Positions 50,901 through 59,032 of a stretch of 64,000 nucleotides of DNA are shown here, one piece after another. Source of the DNA: Dyadobacter arcticus (GTDB lineage Bacteria > Bacteroidota > Bacteroidia > Cytophagales > Spirosomataceae). The notes beneath the pieces are model-generated. The model was not told the DNA's origin. It saw nothing but the letters and a program-made list of their open reading frames with translations, and made no database searches. The stretch is taken from contig NZ_JAASQJ010000002.1 in NCBI RefSeq assembly GCF_011762185.1, positions 434,001 through 498,000 on the forward strand, read 5' to 3'. Both the position numbers and the translations under genes were made by a program. Numbering within the stretch: position 1 is the stretch's first letter; every line of letters starts with the position of its first letter.

Positions 50901-50944
50901 GTAAGTAAATGCTTACGTAATAATATATGTAAGCATTTACTTAC
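50901..50944 (-). promoter_or_regulatory. Double-palindrome operator before ArsR copy 1
   Basis: GTAAGTAAATGCTTAC (50901-50916) and GTAAGCATTTACTTAC (50929-50944) are perfect reverse complements 12 bases apart. Each arm also contains a smaller GTAAG/CTTAC inverted repeat. It starts four bases upstream of the ArsR start codon, consistent with autorepression. Confidence 0.75.
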
Positions 50945-50970
50945 GCAAATTTTTTGGCGATTTTTTTTAT

Positions 50971-51300
50971 GCCGCTGGCACTGGCAAGACAAGCTGCCGA
51001 GTAGCGACCGATTTTACGGCGCCGGATTTCAATCCGGCGATTTGTTGGGAGCGCCCCTGGGTTGAAACCCAGGGTTAGGAGATGTGTCGTGCCGCTGGCA
51101 CTGGCAAGACAAGCTGCAGAGCAGCGACCGATTTTACGGCGCCGGATTTCAATCCGGTGCTTAGTCGGGTGTCCCCTGGGTTGAAACCCCGGGTTAGGAG
51201 ATGTGTCGTGCGCTGGCACTGGCAAGACAAGCTGCAGAGCAGCGACCGATTTTACAGCGCCGGATTTCAATCCGGTGCTTAGTCGGTGACCCCTGGGGCA
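50971..51300. repeat. Three tandem copies of a structured repeat of about 119 bases
   Basis: Copies begin near 50971, 51091 and 51209. Each has a conserved GCTGGCACTGGCAAGACAAG start, a CCGGAT-TTCA-ATCCGG hairpin and a second hairpin. In copies 1 and 2 the second hairpin is CCCTGGGTT with AACCCAGGG (copy 2 has one mismatch). In copy 3 it is replaced by CAAGGCTTAAGCCTTG, which runs into the last codons of the NYN gene. Open frames across the repeat are by-products. Confidence 0.85.
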
Positions 51301-51304
51301 AGGC

Positions 51305-52129
51305 TTAAGCCTTGGGTTCAGGATCACGATTGCGATCTCGCTCGGGTTCGCGTTTGGGTTTCAGCTTGATTAGCGGATGATTCAGCCCGTTAACCTCATT
51401 ATTGACGATTTTGTATTTTGAAAGACTTTTAAGAAGCTGGGTCAAAGTCTTAAACCCATAGGTGCGGGAATCGAAGCTGGGGTCAATTTTTCGGAGTGAG
51501 GAGCCGACTTTGGAGATTAGCGCTTCCTCTTCTTCGTTGGTGGATATTTCAAATGCCTTATCAATGACGGTTATGTCAATTTTTGGGAATTTTGTTTTAA
51601 TGTCAGGTTTTTTAACCTCTTTTTGAATTTTCTCCTGTGGTGTTACGTCAACCTTTTTGATCTCCGGTTCTTCGACTACCACATCCAGTTCTGCAATCAG
51701 GTTCTCGCTGAAAGTGAAGATCTCGCATGAATTGACAAATGCGAGTGGGGTGGTTTTTCTTCCAATACCCATTACAAAAAGCCCTTCTTCCCTGATCCTC
51801 TTCGCCAAACCGGTGTAGTCGCTGTCACTGGAAACAATGCAAAACCCATCGACGCTTTTGCTATGCAGAATGTCCATGGCGTCGATAATGAGCGAACTGT
51901 CCGTCGAGTTTTTTCCGGTAGTATAAGAAAATTTCTGGATCGGGCTGATCGAATGGTTATTGACCGTTTCTTTCCAGCTATTCATGTGAGAACTCGTCCA
52001 GTCGCCATAAATCCTTCTGACGGTCGCTTTTCCATATTTGGAAACCTCTTCCAGCATTTCCTTCATGAACTTGGCCTGCGCATTGTCGCCGTCGATCAAT
52101 ACCGCAATGTTGAATTTAGTTTCGCTCAT
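51305..52129 (-). CDS. NYN-domain ribonuclease-like protein with OST-HTH/LOTUS domain
   Basis: The product is 274 residues. The PIN-like NYN domain (1-140) has the acidic site DGDNAQ (NIAVLIDGDNAQ), TDSSLIIDAMD and VSSDSDYTGLAKRIREEG with further Asp residues, as in LabA-like proteins. After a charged linker, an OST-HTH domain (about 185-255) has IDKAFEISTNEEEEALISKV, GSSLRKIDPSFDSRTYGFKT and LTQLLKSLSKYKIV. It is likely a metal-dependent RNase with an RNA-binding tail. The C-terminus is basic (PKREPERDRNRDPEPKA), and its last codons lie in the tandem repeat. Confidence 0.92.
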   Translation of the reverse strand: MSETKFNIAVLIDGDNAQAKFMKEMLEEVSKYGKATVRRIYGDWTSSHMNSWKETVNNHSISPIQKFSYTTGKNSTDSSLIIDAMDILHSKSVDGFCIVSSDSDYTGLAKRIREEGLFVMGIGRKTTPLAFVNSCEIFTFSENLIAELDVVVEEPEIKKVDVTPQEKIQKEVKKPDIKTKFPKIDITVIDKAFEISTNEEEEALISKVGSSLRKIDPSFDSRTYGFKTLTQLLKSLSKYKIVNNEVNGLNHPLIKLKPKREPERDRNRDPEPKA

Positions 52130-52140
52130 TTGGTTTGCAT

Positions 52141-52833
52141 TTAGTCCAGTTTGGTCGCGATCCAGCCACCGAAAATCAGAGATTGCATAAATATATGAAG
52201 TTTGCCAAAGCCAGCTTCCTTAATTAGTTCAGCAAGTCTTTCCTGTGAAATCGGAAATAACGATTTTTTAATGTGCTCAATCCCGCCTTCAACAAGTTGA
52301 GATTCAAATCCTTTGCTCAACAAAAGTGCTTTTAGTAATGATAGGTTGTAAATAAATGATTCCCCGGCACCAAAAATGTCTACAAATACGAGCAGAGCGC
52401 CTTTTTTTAATCGCTGCGCAATGCTTTTGAGCAAATGTAATTTTGATCCGTCATCCGGCAGAAAATGAAATACCAAAATTGAAAGTGCAGCATCCCAGTT
52501 TTCTTCCAATGGCAAATCATCGACAGTTCCTGTTATAAGCTTGCATTGATTTTCAGGAAAGGATTTTAGTTTTTCTGATGCCTGCGCCACCATTTCCGGC
52601 GACGGATCCACACCGGTTATCTTCCAGGCTTGGGTAAATTGAAGCAAATTGACCATTTCAGCGCCGGTGCCACTGCCTACAACCAATACATTTTTTGTCT
52701 CGGAAGTCCCAAGATGATAACCGAGCAAAGAAGGTAAAAGTCCCTGAATAGAATCATATTCCGGACACCAGATCCGGATCGACTGGTCATAAGTTTGGGC
52801 CCTGGGTCCTTCGAAGATTTCGACGGTTTTCAT
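52141..52833 (-). CDS. Class I SAM-dependent methyltransferase
   Basis: The product is 230 residues. SAM-binding motif I is VLVVGSGTGAEMVNLLQF; motif II includes ITGVDPSPEMVAQASEKLKS; then WDAALSILVFHFLPDDGSKL and KKGALLVFVDIFGAGES. The start IFEGPRAQTYDQSIRIWCPE fits small-molecule methyltransferases of the UbiE-like type. The substrate is unknown. It lies 11 bases upstream of the NYN gene in the same direction, so the two may be co-transcribed. Confidence 0.9.
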   Translation of the reverse strand: MKTVEIFEGPRAQTYDQSIRIWCPEYDSIQGLLPSLLGYHLGTSETKNVLVVGSGTGAEMVNLLQFTQAWKITGVDPSPEMVAQASEKLKSFPENQCKLITGTVDDLPLEENWDAALSILVFHFLPDDGSKLHLLKSIAQRLKKGALLVFVDIFGAGESFIYNLSLLKALLLSKGFESQLVEGGIEHIKKSLFPISQERLAELIKEAGFGKLHIFMQSLIFGGWIATKLD

Positions 52834-52906
52834 GACTTAACTGCTTATGAGATACATTGAGTTTATTCTGCCACACAAGGTACTGGTTTTGGGAGGAATT
52901 CCTTGG

Positions 52907-52966
52907 TTGTTCGGTGGGGCTCGAAATTGTTCGGTGGGGTTCAAAATTGTTCGGAAGTGGTTCGGG
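52907..52966. repeat. Short 20-base tandem repeat
   Basis: TTGTTCGGTGGGG followed by seven variable bases recurs at 52907 and 52927, with a degenerate third copy at 52947. It lies in a gap of about 590 bases (52834-53427) that has no conventional gene. Confidence 0.6.
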
Positions 52967-53052
52967 GTTGTGTTAGGCGCATTTTGGTTATTGTTATTCA
53001 GGCGTAGTCAGATATTGATTCGCGCTAACCGAGACGGTTCGAATGCCCAGTT

Positions 53053-53099
53053 CGTCGTAGTCTCCCGACTACGACGCCGCGTCAGAAGGTCTCCAGACC
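53053..53099. repeat. Two adjacent hairpins in the intergenic gap
   Basis: CGTCGTAGT-N6-ACTACGACG is a perfect 9-bp stem (53053-53076). GGTCT-CC-AGACC follows at 53088-53099. No T-run follows, so this is not a standard terminator. It looks like a dispersed palindromic element. Confidence 0.55.
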
Positions 53100-53295
53100 G
53101 AATTCAAGCACGTTGTTGAAAGGTTAAGGGTGAAAAGGTGAATGGGTTTTGCGGTTTTTGTCAAGAGTGGTCATGTGGTCAGGCATTGTTTTGCGCTGTT
53201 ACATGAGCTGGCAAAGTCCAAAAATCTCCCCCTCCCCCAATTTGCATTTCTCCAAATTTCTTCTGAATCTTCAAGCTCCTAATCAAATGTAACAT

Positions 53296-53400
53296 ATGAA
53301 GAATCTTGCAAGAAATGCCCTGTTATGGTGGGGGTCGGCGAAAGCTCCCCGAGCGGTGTTACATCTGCTAGGACACCTAAAACAGGGCACCCCAGTTTAA
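53296..53400 (+). CDS. Possible 34-residue small protein or leader peptide
   Basis: The frame starts MKNLARNALLWWGSAKAPRA and continues VLHLLGHLKQGTPV before a TAA. It is basic, with a hydrophobic central part and a WW pair. The DNA also holds a TGCCCTGTT/AACAGGGCA inverted repeat that encloses most of the frame, so it could instead be a structured leader for the gene at 53428. Both this frame and the next gene are preceded by AAATGTAACA. There is no family match that I know. Confidence 0.35.
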   Translation: MKNLARNALLWWGSAKAPRAVLHLLGHLKQGTPV

Positions 53401-53427
53401 TTTTTTATCCTAAAAAATGTAACAAAA

Positions 53428-53676
53428 ATGCAAACACAATCAAATTCCAACGAATTTCCGGATGCAAGGCACCTGGCTTACGGCCGGGAAGTTTCAGAGT
53501 TGCTCAGCCAGAGTAATGCTGCCAGCTGGGTTAATGACCTATGGGACATTTACACCGGCTACATGGTAGCGCAACGTGAGCTGGGCCACAACCTCCGCGC
53601 CGCCGACATTTTCACGTCGTTCAAAGAACTGGTGTTTTTCTTCCAGAGGGTTGAGGCGATGAAAAAGAATGTGTGA
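53428..53676 (+). CDS. Small hypothetical helical protein
   Basis: The product is 82 residues starting at the ATG at 53428. It is all-helical by composition: ARHLAYGREVSELLSQSNAA, SWVNDLWDIYTGYMVAQREL, AADIFTSFKELVFFFQRVEA. The sequence contains no catalytic or metal motif. I do not recognise the family. It is preceded by ATGTAACA, as is the possible small protein upstream. The codon use looks genuine, so I call it a real gene of unknown function. Confidence 0.6.
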   Translation: MQTQSNSNEFPDARHLAYGREVSELLSQSNAASWVNDLWDIYTGYMVAQRELGHNLRAADIFTSFKELVFFFQRVEAMKKNV

Positions 53677-53781
53677 ATGAGTCCGCCACGAAACGAAAAT
53701 GTTCTATTCCAGTGAGATTATTAACAAATCCAGGTGATCTTGATTGATCGCCTGGATTTCTTGTGACTAACATCCTTCTTG

Positions 53782-54312
53782 TTATGGCATAATAAAATGA
53801 CCAAAGTGCATAAAGATGAACGTGGCGAGCATGAGCACTCCAATAGCAATAATTGCGCGGTCTATTTTTTTGTCCGAAACATACTTATTGCTCAAATCAT
53901 ACAATTGAAGTCCGATAAATCCGCCCAAAGTATTTGTGACTAAATCGGTTATATCGGTGGCTCCGATGGCGAATATGTATTGCAGTAATTCAACGATAAA
54001 GCTGAATGCAAATATGAAAGCCAATTTTGGTAAAAATGATATCCTTTTAAAATTGGCGCTCATCAACAAGCCAAACGGTATGAAGATTACGCAATTCATA
54101 ATCATTTCTCCATAACTAATTCGCCCGTTTACAATGGCAGGAGCAGCAAATGGAATCAAGTTTAGGCTTCTCTGTTCATCTTGAAATAGGGCTGGAATAT
54201 TGAATTTTAATTTGAACAGCACCAACCACACTAGTAAGGCGATATAGAAAGCCAGCAATGCACTTGATAAGATTCTTGTTATAACTCCCTGGTCAGCAAT
54301 TGGCTTTTTCAT
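53782..54312 (-). CDS. VanZ-family membrane protein
   Basis: The product is 176 residues from the ATG at 54312; the frame is open to 54342. It has four or five hydrophobic helices: LSSALLAFYIALLVWLVLFK, MNCVIFIPFGLLMSANF, FIFAFSFIVELLQYIFAIG and the final IAIGVLMLATFIFMHFGHFI. The VanZ pattern appears as LNLIPFA near the middle and GATDITDLVTNTLGGFIG near the end. VanZ relatives confer some teicoplanin resistance in enterococci; the broad family has an unclear role in envelope processes. Confidence 0.9.
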   Translation of the reverse strand: MKKPIADQGVITRILSSALLAFYIALLVWLVLFKLKFNIPALFQDEQRSLNLIPFAAPAIVNGRISYGEMIMNCVIFIPFGLLMSANFKRISFLPKLAFIFAFSFIVELLQYIFAIGATDITDLVTNTLGGFIGLQLYDLSNKYVSDKKIDRAIIAIGVLMLATFIFMHFGHFIMP

Positions 54313-54347
54313 AATTACCTGGCAAGATGGAAATTTCGGCAATATTA

Positions 54348-54389
54348 TGACAAAGCCAGATAATCAATAAAGATCGTCTGGCTTTGTCG
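54348..54389. terminator. Long hairpin between the VanZ and DUF4142 genes
   Basis: TGACAAAGCCAGA pairs with TCTGGCTTTGTCG over a 16-base loop (12 of 13 pairs). It follows the stop of the minus-strand DUF4142 gene and probably terminates it, though the T-run is weak. Confidence 0.65.
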
Positions 54390-54404
54390 CAAAATTGTCG
54401 TCCC

Positions 54405-54986
54405 TTACTTAATCTCTTTCTGCACCGCTTCAATGTTCCCTAAGAGCTCTTTGATCTTTGGAAGGCCTTTTTCGCCGGCCATTTTCAAGTCAGCATCTTC
54501 GGGTTTTGCGTCTTCGAGTTTTTTGGCGTTGGTTTCATGACGGTCGGCCAATGCTTCGAGCCAGGCTTTCTCGTAATCGTTACCGGTTTTTTCCGCCAGA
54601 TCATCGCGCTTTTCTTTGTCATCGGTTGATTCACCCCGAGGCAGCGTCCAGTTCTTTTTAGTCGCAAGAGCTTTCAGATCGTCCGTCAGCTTGGTATGCT
54701 CCTTCACCAACTTGATAGCCAGGGCCTTTACTGCGGGTGACGTGGCTTTTTCCTCACCCTGCTTCATCACCGCAATACCACCATACATGCTTTCGACAAG
54801 GTCATAAACCAGCTTGGGATCGTCTCCCTTCGCTTCGGCTGTATCCTCTGCCATTTCCTGCGTCGCTTCCATGGAACTTTCGGTGCCAAGGGTATCCTTA
54901 TCCCCCGCCGTTTCAGTAGAACTCGAACAATAGCTCAGGCTGAAAACGGTAAAAGCTGCGAATGCGAAATGTGTGATCTTTTTCAT
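54405..54986 (-). CDS. DUF4142-like lipoprotein
   Basis: The product is 193 residues with a lipoprotein signal (MKKITHFAFAAFTVFSLSYC). An acidic linker (residues 25-55, rich in E, T, D) leads to a helical DUF4142 domain: KLVYDLVESMYGGIAVMKQG, LAIKLVKEHTKLTDDLKALA, GNDYEKAWLEALADRHETNA, and KGLPKIKELLGNIEAVQKE. DUF4142 proteins are ferritin-like helical envelope proteins often linked to stress; here the metal-binding residues are not confirmed. It is transcribed alone. Confidence 0.85.
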   Translation of the reverse strand: MKKITHFAFAAFTVFSLSYCSSSTETAGDKDTLGTESSMEATQEMAEDTAEAKGDDPKLVYDLVESMYGGIAVMKQGEEKATSPAVKALAIKLVKEHTKLTDDLKALATKKNWTLPRGESTDDKEKRDDLAEKTGNDYEKAWLEALADRHETNAKKLEDAKPEDADLKMAGEKGLPKIKELLGNIEAVQKEIK

Positions 54987-55125
54987 TTTTTGGTTTTTTG
55001 TGTTGATGTGAAAAAGTGGTTACAATAAGCGTTCCAGGGATGGTTCTTAATTGAGAAAGCCTTAATATTACTTCCATTAGCTGCCAAGAGATGGTTGCTG
55101 GTCTGACTTAACCCATCAACAAACT

Positions 55126-55785
55126 ATGAAAAGACTATTACTCCTTGCATTCAGTATATTCCTGTTTCAAAAATCATTCGCCCAGGAAACGCAGCCAATA
55201 CCCGGCGAACCGTCGCCCGGCGAATCGTCGCCCGGAAAAATGCTCGCGGTCAACATTGGTCGCAGTAGGGCTGGGTCAGGCGATTTGAACGGACTAGCTG
55301 TGGGTGTTGAATATGAAAAATTGTTTCGTCCGAAGCTTTCATGGGCATCGGAATTGGGAATGACAATTCATGACGGATCGGACCTACTGCTGGTAACCTG
55401 GGATGATGGGAGACAGGAGGATTTGTCCTATCGCCACACGACTGCAGGAATTCAGCTTGCCGGAAAATTGGGCTATCATTTTGTTAAATCCAATCATTTT
55501 GACGCAGGTTTGAAACTGGGCGGCCTGCTACGTTACCAGTCTTCATCGCTGGCCAATGACCGGGAGATACTCTTTCCCATCCTCACAGGCTATCCTTTGC
55601 CAGTAACAATCATTCGCAACACAGGACCGCAGCGGACGGTTGCTGTCGGAGGAATGCTGCAGCTTTTCGGCCGATACACCTTCCGAAAAAATCTGGCAGC
55701 TGGGTTTGTGACTGGAATTCAAGCGGATTCAAATGGGGATGTGTTCTTTCCGACGCTTGCTGTGAGTATTGGGACGCGGTTTTAG
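55126..55785 (+). CDS. Outer-membrane beta-barrel protein
   Basis: The product is 219 residues with signal peptide [20 protein letters not shown], then a repetitive acidic/proline linker ([14 protein letters not shown]). The mature barrel strands alternate, for example [65 protein letters not shown] and [15 protein letters not shown], and the protein ends VSIGTRF. No cargo is predictable. It is followed by the second ArsR operon and is not co-directionally fused to it. Confidence 0.78.
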   Translation: MKRLLLLAFSIFLFQKSFAQETQPIPGEPSPGESSPGKMLAVNIGRSRAGSGDLNGLAVGVEYEKLFRPKLSWASELGMTIHDGSDLLLVTWDDGRQEDLSYRHTTAGIQLAGKLGYHFVKSNHFDAGLKLGGLLRYQSSSLANDREILFPILTGYPLPVTIIRNTGPQRTVAVGGMLQLFGRYTFRKNLAAGFVTGIQADSNGDVFFPTLAVSIGTRF

Positions 55786-55854
55786 CATTTTTTCCCGATT
55801 CGGCCTTAAAAGTCATTTTTCAAAAAACTTTCAAAAAAACTTTCAAAAAAACTT

Positions 55855-55883
55855 GCGCAACTATAAAGTTGCGCTTATATTTG
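55855..55883 (+). promoter_or_regulatory. Operator and promoter of ArsR copy 2
   Basis: GCGCAACT-ATAA-AGTTGCGC is a perfect 8-bp inverted repeat (55855-55874). CTTG before it and TATATTTG after it (55876-55883) form a promoter with a 20-base spacer, so the palindrome occupies the spacer. A second TGCAA/TTGCA pair lies between the -7 box and the start. The same arrangement is found at 60319-60350. Confidence 0.75.
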
Positions 55884-55900
55884 CAATCATAACGTTGCAC

Positions 55901-56254
55901 ATGATTAGAGGGACTATGCCAAAGGAATTTAGACGAGACGTTTTTCAGGCCATTGCCGACCCGACGCGCAGGGCGATCCTAAGTTTGATTGCTTTGCAGT
56001 CCATGACGCCCAATGCTTTGGCCGAGCATTTTGACACCAGCAGACAGGCGGTTTCGAAACACATAAAGATATTGACAGAGTGCCAGCTTGTGAGACAGGA
56101 GTCGGCTGGCAGGGAAATTTATTATCACTTCAATGCAAAGCAGATGAAGGAAGTAGATCAGTGGCTTGAACAGTTTAAGAAGCTCTGGGAAGATCGATTT
56201 AACCAACTAGACCAAGTATTAATTAACTTAAAACCAAATGATTATGAAGACTAA
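55901..56254 (+). CDS. ArsR-family regulator (copy 2, SRPBCC-linked)
   Basis: The product is 117 residues from the ATG at 55901 (a second ATG at 55916 is possible). Winged helix: [60 protein letters not shown], and [20 protein letters not shown] at the end. It is nearly identical in its DNA-binding part to the gene at 59960-60286, so the two are recent paralogs. Its operator lies in the promoter spacer. It overlaps the SRPBCC gene by about 11 bases. Confidence 0.93.
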   Translation: MIRGTMPKEFRRDVFQAIADPTRRAILSLIALQSMTPNALAEHFDTSRQAVSKHIKILTECQLVRQESAGREIYYHFNAKQMKEVDQWLEQFKKLWEDRFNQLDQVLINLKPNDYED

Positions 56255-56744
56255 CCTTTTGATGAATTTCACAGTTGATAAGGAAAACAGCAAAATCAAT
56301 GTGGAAAGGGAATTTGATGCGCCGGTAGCCAAGGTATGGGCTGCGTGGACGCAAAAAGAACTGCTCGACCAATGGTGGGCACCGAAACCCTGGAAAGCCA
56401 AATCCAAAGAAATGGATTTCCGCGAAGGCGGGCATTGGCTATATGCAATGGTCGGCCCGGAAGGCGAAGAGCATTGGGCACGAATGGATTACAAGTCAAT
56501 CACGCCGCAAGAATCATATTCTGCCGACGATATGTTCTGCGACGAAAACGGAGCTCCTAGTAACTTCCTGCCCGGTTCAAGCTGGCTGACCTCTTTCAAT
56601 GCAGACGGCGAAGGTACATCGGTTAGCATTGTGCTTTCGTTCAATGAACTTTCAGATCTGGAAAAACACATTGAAATGGGTTTCAAAGAAGGCTTCACAA
56701 TGGGGCTGGAAAACCTGGACGCATTGCTCGAATCGCAGAAGTAA
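56244..56744 (+). CDS. SRPBCC/AHSA1-domain protein (ArsR partner, copy 2)
   Basis: The product is 166 residues from the ATG at 56244; ATG at 56238 is also in frame. AHSA1 features: [100 protein letters not shown]. The start overlaps the ArsR stop, so translation is coupled. It probably binds a small hydrophobic ligand; neither ligand nor product is predictable. A long terminator follows at 56761. Confidence 0.92.
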   Translation: MKTNLLMNFTVDKENSKINVEREFDAPVAKVWAAWTQKELLDQWWAPKPWKAKSKEMDFREGGHWLYAMVGPEGEEHWARMDYKSITPQESYSADDMFCDENGAPSNFLPGSSWLTSFNADGEGTSVSIVLSFNELSDLEKHIEMGFKEGFTMGLENLDALLESQK

Positions 56745-56760
56745 TCCTAACTGTAAGTAG

Positions 56761-56806
56761 TAAGAGGGCTTTAAAACTGGTTTCTGCCGGTTTTAAAGCC
56801 CTCTTA
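56761..56806 (+). terminator. Terminator of the second ArsR-SRPBCC operon
   Basis: TAAGAGGGCTTTAAAACTGG pairs with CCGGTTTTAAAGCCCTCTTA (one G-T pair) around a six-base loop. The stem is exceptionally long. T-rich sequence follows. Confidence 0.8.
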
Positions 56807-56913
56807 CTTGTTGTCAGTGATAAATGGGTAAATCTACGTGGGGAGAAAATCAATTAAAAACCTATTTTTGATTTCAACACTTGCTTTCAAACCTTTCTAA
56901 TCTGAGTACATTC

Positions 56914-58989
56914 ATGAAATTACTTTTTACACTGCTTATTACTTTGGGAACAACTCAGTTCATTAACGCACAAACGGATGACCCTTATCTCTGGCTGGAA
57001 GAGGTCGATAGCAAGAAATCGCTTGAATTTGTAGAGCAGCAGAACAAGCACACGCTTGATAAGCTGACCACTGAAAAAAGCTATCAGCAGATTTTTGATA
57101 AGAGCCTCGAAATCTACAATTCCACCGATCGCATTGCCAATCCGTCCATTTTGGGAGATTTTATATATAATTTCTGGCAGGATAAGGAACATGTTCGGGG
57201 AATTTGGCGAAGGAGTACGAAATCAAACTACCTGAGCGGCAAGCCGGTTTGGGATATTCTGCTGGATCTGGATGCAATGTCTGCCAAGGATAGTGTCAAA
57301 TGGGTTTTTAAGGGTGTTGACGGGTTGTATCCGAAATTTGACCGTTTTTTAGTTAACCTTTCCAAAGGAGGTGGTGACGCGATCGTAACGCGCGAATTTG
57401 ATCCTGAAACCAAGTCATTTATTGATGGGGGCTTCTATATTCCCGAGTCCAAAGGTGACGCCAGTTATCTGGATATCAATACATTAATTGTTTCTTCTGA
57501 TTTTGGTCCAGGCACGATGACAACCTCAGGCTACCCGAGCCAGGTAAAGCTATGGAAACGAGGCACTGACCTGAAAAATGCGGAGCTTATTTTCAAAGGC
57601 GATACAACCGATGTCGGAAGCTCAGGTTATAAGTTGCGGGACGATACGACCAAATATCTTTTCGTTTCGAGGCATATCACATTTTATACCGGTAAAACGA
57701 ATGTGTGGTTTAAAGGTAAATTGGTGGAGCTCGATATTCCGCTCGATTGCCAGGTTTCCGGTTTACTTAAAAACCAGCTCATTATCCAGCTAAAAACGGA
57801 TTGGAATGTGAATGGGGTTAATTTTAAGCAAGGTGCAGTGGTTGGTTTGAACCTTACCAACCTACTTGTCGGCGAAAAAGTGGCTGCCCTGATCTTCCAG
57901 CCTGACGAGTTTTCGAGTGTAGACGGCATTTCGGTCACAAAAAATCATTTGCTGCTCAACTTGCTGACAAATGTTAAAAGTGAGCTGCATATTTACTCAT
58001 ATGCTAATAAAGCCTGGACACACAAAAAGGTCAATGCACCCGATTTCGGCGCATTGTATGCGGGCAGTACAGATGAGTTTTCGGATCAGTATTTTTTCTA
58101 TTTCACTAATTTTCTAAAACCGTCCACGCTGTATTTCGCAGACGCAAAAACAAATACAACAAAGCCGTACAAGTCGTTACCAGCGTTTTTTGATGGGGAA
58201 AAATACAAAGTGGACCAGTTCAAAGCCAAGTCGAAAGATGGTACGCTGATCCCTTATTTTGTGATATCATCCAAAACGGTACAGAATAATGGCAAAAATC
58301 CTACGCTCCTTGAAGCATATGGAGGATTTGAAGTGTCCAGTACACCTTATTATTCCGGTGTAAACGGAGCCGCCTGGCTCGATAACGGAGGTACGTATGT
58401 GCTGGCCAACATTCGCGGAGGCGGTGAATATGGGCCGAAATGGCATCAGGCAGGTTTGAAAGACAAGCGTCAGAATATTTACAATGACTTTCATGCGGTG
58501 GCCGAAGATCTGATTACCAGGAAAGTCACTTCAAGCAAGAACCTCGGCATTATCGGAGGTAGCAATGGTGGCCTGCTGGTTGGTGTGGCGTTTACCCAGC
58601 GCCCAGAATTATACAATGCCGCTGTATGCTCAGTGCCGCTGCTCGACATGCAGCGCTACAACAAATTACTAGCTGGCGCAAGCTGGATGGGAGAATACGG
58701 CAACCCCGACAAGCCGGAAGAATGGGAATTCATAAAAAAATACTCTCCCTACCACAACCTGAAAAAAGATACCAAGTATCCGGAAGTCCTTTTCATCACT
58801 TCCACCCGCGACGACCGGGTGCACCCAGGCCACGCCAGAAAAATGGTCGCTAAAATGATTGATATGGGTTATCCGATTTATTATTTTGAGAATACCGAAG
58901 GAGGACACGCAGGTTCGTCAACGAATGAGCAGCGGGCGAAGATGTCTGCTATTGAGTTCTCGTATTTGCTGATGAAATTGAAGGACTAG
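56914..58989 (+). CDS. Secreted prolyl oligopeptidase-family serine peptidase (S9)
   Basis: The product is 691 residues from the ATG at 56914 with a signal peptide ending TQFINA; the open frame from 56881 adds 11 unlikely residues. An N-terminal propeller region (about 20-430: DDPYLWLEEVDSKKSLEFVE, WRRSTKSNYL, ETKSFIDGGFYIPESKG) precedes the alpha/beta hydrolase domain: LEAYGGFEVS, IRGGGEYGPKWHQAG, nucleophile S550 in IIGGSNGGLLVGVA, Asp around 633-634 in STRDDRVHPGHA, and H665 in EGGHAGSS. It resembles the S9A prolyl endopeptidases, which cleave after proline in short peptides. Confidence 0.93.
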   Translation: MKLLFTLLITLGTTQFINAQTDDPYLWLEEVDSKKSLEFVEQQNKHTLDKLTTEKSYQQIFDKSLEIYNSTDRIANPSILGDFIYNFWQDKEHVRGIWRRSTKSNYLSGKPVWDILLDLDAMSAKDSVKWVFKGVDGLYPKFDRFLVNLSKGGGDAIVTREFDPETKSFIDGGFYIPESKGDASYLDINTLIVSSDFGPGTMTTSGYPSQVKLWKRGTDLKNAELIFKGDTTDVGSSGYKLRDDTTKYLFVSRHITFYTGKTNVWFKGKLVELDIPLDCQVSGLLKNQLIIQLKTDWNVNGVNFKQGAVVGLNLTNLLVGEKVAALIFQPDEFSSVDGISVTKNHLLLNLLTNVKSELHIYSYANKAWTHKKVNAPDFGALYAGSTDEFSDQYFFYFTNFLKPSTLYFADAKTNTTKPYKSLPAFFDGEKYKVDQFKAKSKDGTLIPYFVISSKTVQNNGKNPTLLEAYGGFEVSSTPYYSGVNGAAWLDNGGTYVLANIRGGGEYGPKWHQAGLKDKRQNIYNDFHAVAEDLITRKVTSSKNLGIIGGSNGGLLVGVAFTQRPELYNAAVCSVPLLDMQRYNKLLAGASWMGEYGNPDKPEEWEFIKKYSPYHNLKKDTKYPEVLFITSTRDDRVHPGHARKMVAKMIDMGYPIYYFENTEGGHAGSSTNEQRAKMSAIEFSYLLMKLKD

Positions 58990-58993
58990 CAAT

Positions 58994-59031
58994 GTCAGCC
59001 TGAGCGCACGGGGCCGTTCGCTCAGGCTGAC
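58994..59031. repeat. REP-like palindrome between convergent genes
   Basis: GTCAGCCTGAGCG-N12-CGCTCAGGCTGAC, a perfect 13-bp inverted repeat in the gap between the peptidase and VOC genes. No T-run follows on either strand, so it may act as a barrier or a dispersed element rather than a classical terminator. Confidence 0.75.
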
Positions 59032-59032
59032 G

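Noticed and set aside
50971..51300. CRISPR array
   Set aside because: Units are about 119 bases and almost identical along their length, without spacers, and no cas genes are near.
50941..51327. Open reading frames across the tandem repeat
   Set aside because: They exist because the repeat length is close to a multiple of three; the amino acid sequence only mirrors the DNA repeat.
53036..53050. GGTTCGAATGCC as a tRNA T-loop
   Set aside because: No acceptor stem, anticodon arm or CCA-like end surrounds it.
52847..53119. 90-codon frame after the methyltransferase gene
   Set aside because: It runs through the 20-base repeats and hairpins and has no protein-like pattern.
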